NCBI RefSeq assembly: GCF_002909485.1
Contig: NZ_PPXG01000002.1
Span: forward strand, 310,001 to 374,000
Length of the DNA stretch: 64,000 nt
Direction: 5' to 3'
Source of the DNA: Stutzerimonas stutzeri
GTDB taxonomy: Bacteria; Pseudomonadota; Gammaproteobacteria; Pseudomonadales; Pseudomonadaceae
Numbering within the stretch: position 1 is the first letter of the stretch; the number at the start of each line of letters is the position of its first letter. The notes beneath the pieces are model-generated. The model had not been told where the DNA came from. It made no database searches and worked only from the letters and a program-made list of their open reading frames with translations. Of this stretch, positions 60,901-64,000 are shown in pieces. The translations under genes were made by a program, and so were the position numbers.

Positions 60901-61703
60901 ATAATCCGCTACGCCTGCTATTGATAGAAACGGATCCGCGGCGGCGCGTGCTGATTCGTGATTACTTCGAACGGCTTGGCTACAGCGTCACACTGGCCAC
61001 TACCGCAGAGGCGGCACGGCTGGCCTACGCCGAGCAGTCCTTTGCGGTGGTGGTGACCGATCACGAACTTGCTGATGGCAACGGCCTGGATCTGTTGGAC
61101 GCGCTCGAGCGGCTGCGCTCGCTGAAAACGGTCACTGTGCTGGTCAACAGCGGCACGCCTTTGTCGGAGGATGATATGCAACGGTTGCGCAGATACTCGG
61201 CATCGGTCTTGTCCAAGGATGAGGATGTGGAGCGCATGGGGGCACTGGCACGGCCCGAGCCCAGCGTTCCGGCGAGAAGTGCTGCCGCCTCGTTGCAGGT
61301 GGCTGCGCCTGGCCGCCGTGTTCTGCTGATGGACCATGATGTGCGCTTGATCTACTCGCTGACGGCTCAGCTCGACCAGTTGGGTCTGCAAGTGGTTCCG
61401 GTTACCAGCGCCGACGAGGCCATCGAGCGCTTCGAAGAGGATGCCTTCGATCTGGTACTGCTGGACATGAGCCAACCTAGGGCGGATGGTCCTGAGTTGG
61501 CGCAGCGGCTTAAGCGGGGGCATGACTATCAGGCGCCGATCATCGCGCTGGTAGCGGTGGACAATGATGACGAGCGCGAGCGTTGCGCTGCTGCTGGCGC
61601 AGACGATGTATTGGTCAAGCCGGTTGAGGCAGTGGCGCTGCAAGAGTTGATGCGGCACTGGCTGGGCCTGGAGACGGGCGCGGCTGATGCTGATGAGGAG
61701 TGA
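57984..61703 (+). CDS. Hybrid sensor histidine kinase: CHASE-PAS-PAS-HisKA-HATPase-REC-REC-REC
   Basis: Membrane sensor kinase of 1239 residues. First helix about 12-32; periplasmic CHASE domain about 75-230 (LQDFYPGIQGVALARHATPA); second helix about 312-335. Two PAS domains follow (around 355-460 and 470-590). HisKA has FLANMSHELRTPLN with phospho-acceptor His613; the ATPase has RDSGIGIAPDQHERIFQAFQ and HYGGTGLGLAITRQLVDVLG. Three receiver domains carry Asp906, Asp1026 and Asp1161, all in place. No HPt domain is attached, so an external phosphotransfer protein is expected. The GGDEF-EAL gene follows 111 bp downstream. Confidence 0.95.
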   Translation: MDDRPALHSRRSWLPLLVALALMAGLGGWIGWQWYVQEQRSRVEQEQRFTFAVDDIEHTLRERMRAYEMVLRGLAGVVAGNDDVKVDEWARAADQLQLQDFYPGIQGVALARHATPATLETMINHIRSNGRDRFRMYPPGERDEYVVTDYIHPTDWRNRRVLGFDLFSEATRREAINTARNTGNPVLTAPLRLKQETEQNVQMGVLLFFPLYAAAAPVTTEEERKRAFVGSLHGAFRLTDLMEGILGSRSRMLQLQLFDAAYPEAPLLTGRAPVSTDAAFQRIRNIYMYGRSWQLQVASTPEYEAVLRDNNRAFSLAAALTAAALFSLLVGGYLYLRERALRSSQALSLQLQEREARFRQLIEQLPVATLLCNAGGRIELANQSAGQLLASSTELLAGERVSRYVPGVLGEQILRQLRETSQLELQAQREDGRPIPVAVSLTSFSHDDELYYVLNLLDLQARKRDEERFRNVVEASPNAFVLVDAKGEIVMVNRQTELLFGYSRQDLVGQPVEVLLPEALREAHNGLRQGYAENPEPRRMGGNRELFGRHRDGSGLPVEIGLSPLRSGDEQLVQAVIIDISHRKAAERRLRDQADQLAVANRYKSEFLANMSHELRTPLNSILILSDQLRQNGAGNLNEKQVRHADIIHRAGHELLELINDVLDLAKIESGRMQLKLEPLNLRELLNELDISLRPMAEQKGLALKTTVDPEVPLMLSSDRARLQQILNNLLTNALKFTERGGVELLVCCLPAEDQAGQLLQLQVRDSGIGIAPDQHERIFQAFQQIDGSISRHYGGTGLGLAITRQLVDVLGGHLTVTSELGQGATFTVQLPVESMVGTPTQSLLPPQPQRRGLGPGLLIIEDDADFASVVAEVGQSHGFTSLICSTGQQGLEALNREHFAAVILDILLPDISGWQVHRELRADERHQGMPVMIISCVPQPHDWHDDGSRYLVKPVAQSELERIFSELARHDHNPLRLLLIETDPRRRVLIRDYFERLGYSVTLATTAEAARLAYAEQSFAVVVTDHELADGNGLDLLDALERLRSLKTVTVLVNSGTPLSEDDMQRLRRYSASVLSKDEDVERMGALARPEPSVPARSAAASLQVAAPGRRVLLMDHDVRLIYSLTAQLDQLGLQVVPVTSADEAIERFEEDAFDLVLLDMSQPRADGPELAQRLKRGHDYQAPIIALVAVDNDDERERCAAAGADDVLVKPVEAVALQELMRHWLGLETGAADADEE

Positions 61704-61814
61704 GCGGGTGGTGCACGCTGAACATCGCAGTGGCGAGACAATGGACGGGCTATCTTGTGCGTTGCACGTGGTGTCGCCGTGGGCGCATCGACACGGTTCG
61801 CTTGGGGGTTGGCG

Positions 61815-63938
61815 ATGACGCAAACACAGCTTAAGTCCAAGCCCCGTAGCCGCACGTTGTTGGTGGTGGATGATCGCGAAGCCAATCTGGTGGCGATGGA
61901 AGCGTTGCTGGGCGACGGCGATTGGCAGGTACATACCGTCAATTCGGGGGAAGGGGCGCTCAGGGCGCTGCTGGAACTTGACGTCGAACTGGTGCTGCTC
62001 GACGTGCAGATGCCGGGCATGGATGGCTTCGAGGTCGCGCGGCTGATGCGCGGCAGCCCGCACACCCGCTACACGCCGATCATTTTCGTTTCGGCAATCG
62101 CTCACACTCGCGATTCAGTATTGCGCGGTTATGCCACCGGGGCGGTCGACTTCATTCTCAAGCCGTTTGACCCGCAGGTGCTCAAGCACAAGATCAACAC
62201 GCTGCTGGCTCACGAGCACAATCGCCGCGACTTGCAGCTGCTCACTCAGCAGCTGGACAGCGCACGTGCGTTCAACGCCTCAGTGCTGAGCAATGCGGCC
62301 GAGGGCATTCTGGTCGTGGGTGAAGACGGCTACATCAACTTCGCCAATCCAGCCATTGCCGGCATGCTGCACAGTCGCGTCGAGGATCTGCAGGGCACGC
62401 CGCTGCTGTCGCATCTAGCGGCACCGGAGATGCCGACCAACTGGCAAGAGTCCGATTTCTATCGGTACTGGCGCAGCGGCTCGACCTATCGCCTGCACGA
62501 GGCCCAGTTGCACACCGCCAACGGCACGCCGCTGCCGGTGGCCCTGTCCAGTTCGCCGCTGCCGCGCCAGCAGCGTTCGATGGTGGTTATCGCGCTGGAC
62601 ATGTCGGTCGTGCGCAACCTGCACGTCCAGCTGGAAACCCAGGCAGTGACCGATTCGCTCACCGGCCTGCTGAACCGGCGTGGCTTTCATCAGGCGCTGG
62701 AGTCATCGCTGGCGCGGGTCGATCGCAATGGCAAACGTATGGCCATTCTCTATATCGATCTGGACGGTTTCAAGCGCATCAACGACTCCCTTGGCCACGA
62801 CGCCGGCGACGAGATTCTGTGCAAGGTGGCTCGCCTGCTGGAAACCTGCATGCGTCCATACGACATCATTGCGCGCATGGGGGGTGACGAGTTCACGGCG
62901 TTGTTGGACTCTCTGGATCATCCGGAAGATGCGGCTCGGGTGGCCGAAAAGCTGATCGAACTGATCTCGGTGCGGCACAAGATCGATGGCACCGAAGTGA
63001 CCCTTGGCGCGAGCATCGGCATCGCGCATTTCCCTGATTGTGGTGTGAGCGTCGACCAGCTGCTGCGTTCGGCGGACATGGCGATGTACGAAGCCAAGCG
63101 GGCCGGACGTCGGCAGTACCGCTTTTTCTCGAACGACATGAACGAGCGTGCCCACGCGCGATTGATGATGGAGGAGAATCTGCGCAACGCCACCGAGCGC
63201 AACGACTTCGAGTTGCTCTACCAGCCGCAGGTAATGCTTGCCAGCGGCAAGCTCAGGGGCTTCGAAGGCCTGTTGCGCTGGCCGCAAGGCGACGCGAGTG
63301 AGAACGAGCCCGGCGTATTCATCCCGCTGCTGGAAGAGACTCGTCTTATCGAGCGGGTGGGCGACTGGGTGTTGCGTGAGGGGATGAATCAGTATTGCCG
63401 ATGGGAGTCATCGCCCGGCAGCGATCTGATTCTCAGCCTGAATGTTAGTCCTGTGCAGTTCAGTCGCGCCGGGCTGTTCGATTCGCTCCGCCGGCTGCTC
63501 GACGAGTATCAGCTCAATCCGGTGCAGCTTGAACTGGAAGTCACCGAAGGCACGCTTATGCAGGATCTGGATCGAAGCTGCGAGAAGCTTCGTCAGCTGC
63601 GCAAGCTGGGTGTGCGCGTGGCAATCGATGATTTCGGCACGGGTTATTCGTCATTGGCCTATCTGCGTCACTTCGAGCTGGATACGCTGAAGATCGACCG
63701 TCTGTTCATCGCCAACATGCTGGGCTCACCGCGCGATGCCGCGGTGGTCAGCACCATCATCGACCTTGGCCGCAACCTCGATCTGGAAGTGATAGCCGAG
63801 GGCGTAGAAACACTCGCTCAGCGCGATTGGTTGCTGGAAAACGGCTGTGATGTCATGCAGGGTTTTTTGGTATCGCCGGCAATGACAGCCGAGGAGGCGC
63901 GGGCCTTCTCTGCCCGGCCGACCTGGGATGCGGGCTGA
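61815..63938 (+). CDS. Response regulator with PAS, GGDEF and EAL domains (cyclic di-GMP)
   Basis: Cytoplasmic regulator of 707 residues. REC domain with LVLLDVQMPGMDG (phospho-acceptor Asp63), PAS about 155-270, GGDEF domain with ARMGGDEFTA (356-360) and an RPYD inhibitory-site motif five residues before it, then an EAL domain whose motif reads GFEGLLRW (Glu484-Gly-Leu, EGL instead of EAL), with IDDFGTGYSSLAYLRHF and VIAEGVET intact. ATG 61815 was chosen over a longer frame from 61755, since the REC start follows it directly. It is likely phosphorylated by the upstream kinase's pathway and adjusts cyclic di-GMP. Confidence 0.95.
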   Translation: MTQTQLKSKPRSRTLLVVDDREANLVAMEALLGDGDWQVHTVNSGEGALRALLELDVELVLLDVQMPGMDGFEVARLMRGSPHTRYTPIIFVSAIAHTRDSVLRGYATGAVDFILKPFDPQVLKHKINTLLAHEHNRRDLQLLTQQLDSARAFNASVLSNAAEGILVVGEDGYINFANPAIAGMLHSRVEDLQGTPLLSHLAAPEMPTNWQESDFYRYWRSGSTYRLHEAQLHTANGTPLPVALSSSPLPRQQRSMVVIALDMSVVRNLHVQLETQAVTDSLTGLLNRRGFHQALESSLARVDRNGKRMAILYIDLDGFKRINDSLGHDAGDEILCKVARLLETCMRPYDIIARMGGDEFTALLDSLDHPEDAARVAEKLIELISVRHKIDGTEVTLGASIGIAHFPDCGVSVDQLLRSADMAMYEAKRAGRRQYRFFSNDMNERAHARLMMEENLRNATERNDFELLYQPQVMLASGKLRGFEGLLRWPQGDASENEPGVFIPLLEETRLIERVGDWVLREGMNQYCRWESSPGSDLILSLNVSPVQFSRAGLFDSLRRLLDEYQLNPVQLELEVTEGTLMQDLDRSCEKLRQLRKLGVRVAIDDFGTGYSSLAYLRHFELDTLKIDRLFIANMLGSPRDAAVVSTIIDLGRNLDLEVIAEGVETLAQRDWLLENGCDVMQGFLVSPAMTAEEARAFSARPTWDAG

Positions 63939-64000
63939 GGGGGCTAGGATGCCCGGCGCTGCACTGGAAACCTCTCGTGCAGCTGCCCCAGCTTTGCATC

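Noticed and set aside
60918-62105. Open frame of 395 codons on the minus strand over the kinase and REC-GGDEF-EAL genes
   Set aside because: Antisense to two multi-domain proteins with intact motifs.

Overview
This window reads as chromosomal core DNA of a Pseudomonas of the P. stutzeri (Stutzerimonas) type. It has high GC, tightly packed genes, Pseudomonas-like protein sequences, and a gene order from a tas-like reductase through rplM-rpsI, petABC, sspAB, the yraP/gmhA/yraN/lpoA/rsmI block, rnpB and the whole mra/dcw cluster that, from memory, matches P. aeruginosa. The genus is inferred from protein resemblance and synteny. No database search was possible.

Region 1 (1-10.7 kb) holds housekeeping genes: ribosomal proteins L13 and S9, the cytochrome bc1 complex, stringent starvation proteins A and B, and a leftward envelope operon (lpoA, yraN, gmhA/diaA-like, dolP) divergent from rsmI. 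RNase P RNA (rnpB) follows. Region 2 (10.9-28.8 kb) is an uninterrupted division and cell-wall (dcw) cluster: mraZ, rsmH, ftsL, ftsI, murE, murF, mraY, murD, ftsW, murG, murC, ddlB, ftsQ, ftsA, ftsZ, then lpxC and a strong terminator. Most junctions overlap by 1-11 bp. It is preceded by a sigma70-like promoter and four 10-bp-phased MraZ-type operator repeats.

Region 3 (28.9-38 kb) is accessory: a leftward stress-type group (ferritin-like protein, a 42-aa proline/acid-rich peptide, a Rho-N-like small basic protein, OsmE lipoprotein), a sorbosone-dehydrogenase-like lipoprotein, MgtC, several DUF proteins and a LOG-family nucleotide hydrolase. Around the LOG gene are unusual 35-37 bp modules made of inverted DnaA-box-like sequences. 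Then come a short-chain dehydrogenase and a SulP transporter. Region 4 (39-57.8 kb) is mixed metabolism and envelope: mqo, YajG, a DUF1329 protein, an acyltransferase, an SRAP-domain protein lacking two expected active-site residues, a dCache chemoreceptor, an M48 protease lipoprotein, a GDT1-type manganese exporter behind a yybP-ykoY (Mn2+) riboswitch, rsmC, a hydroxyacid dehydrogenase, a LysE exporter, an acyl-CoA ligase, a glyoxalase II-like hydrolase and an OmpA-type lipoprotein. Region 5 (58-64 kb) is a signalling pair: a CHASE/PAS hybrid kinase with three receivers, followed by a REC-PAS-GGDEF-EAL protein.

No CRISPR array, prophage, transposase or tRNA was recognised. The least ordinary items are the DnaA-box modules near 34.8-36.3 kb, the Mn riboswitch with an interleaved hairpin pair downstream, and the atypical SRAP protein.
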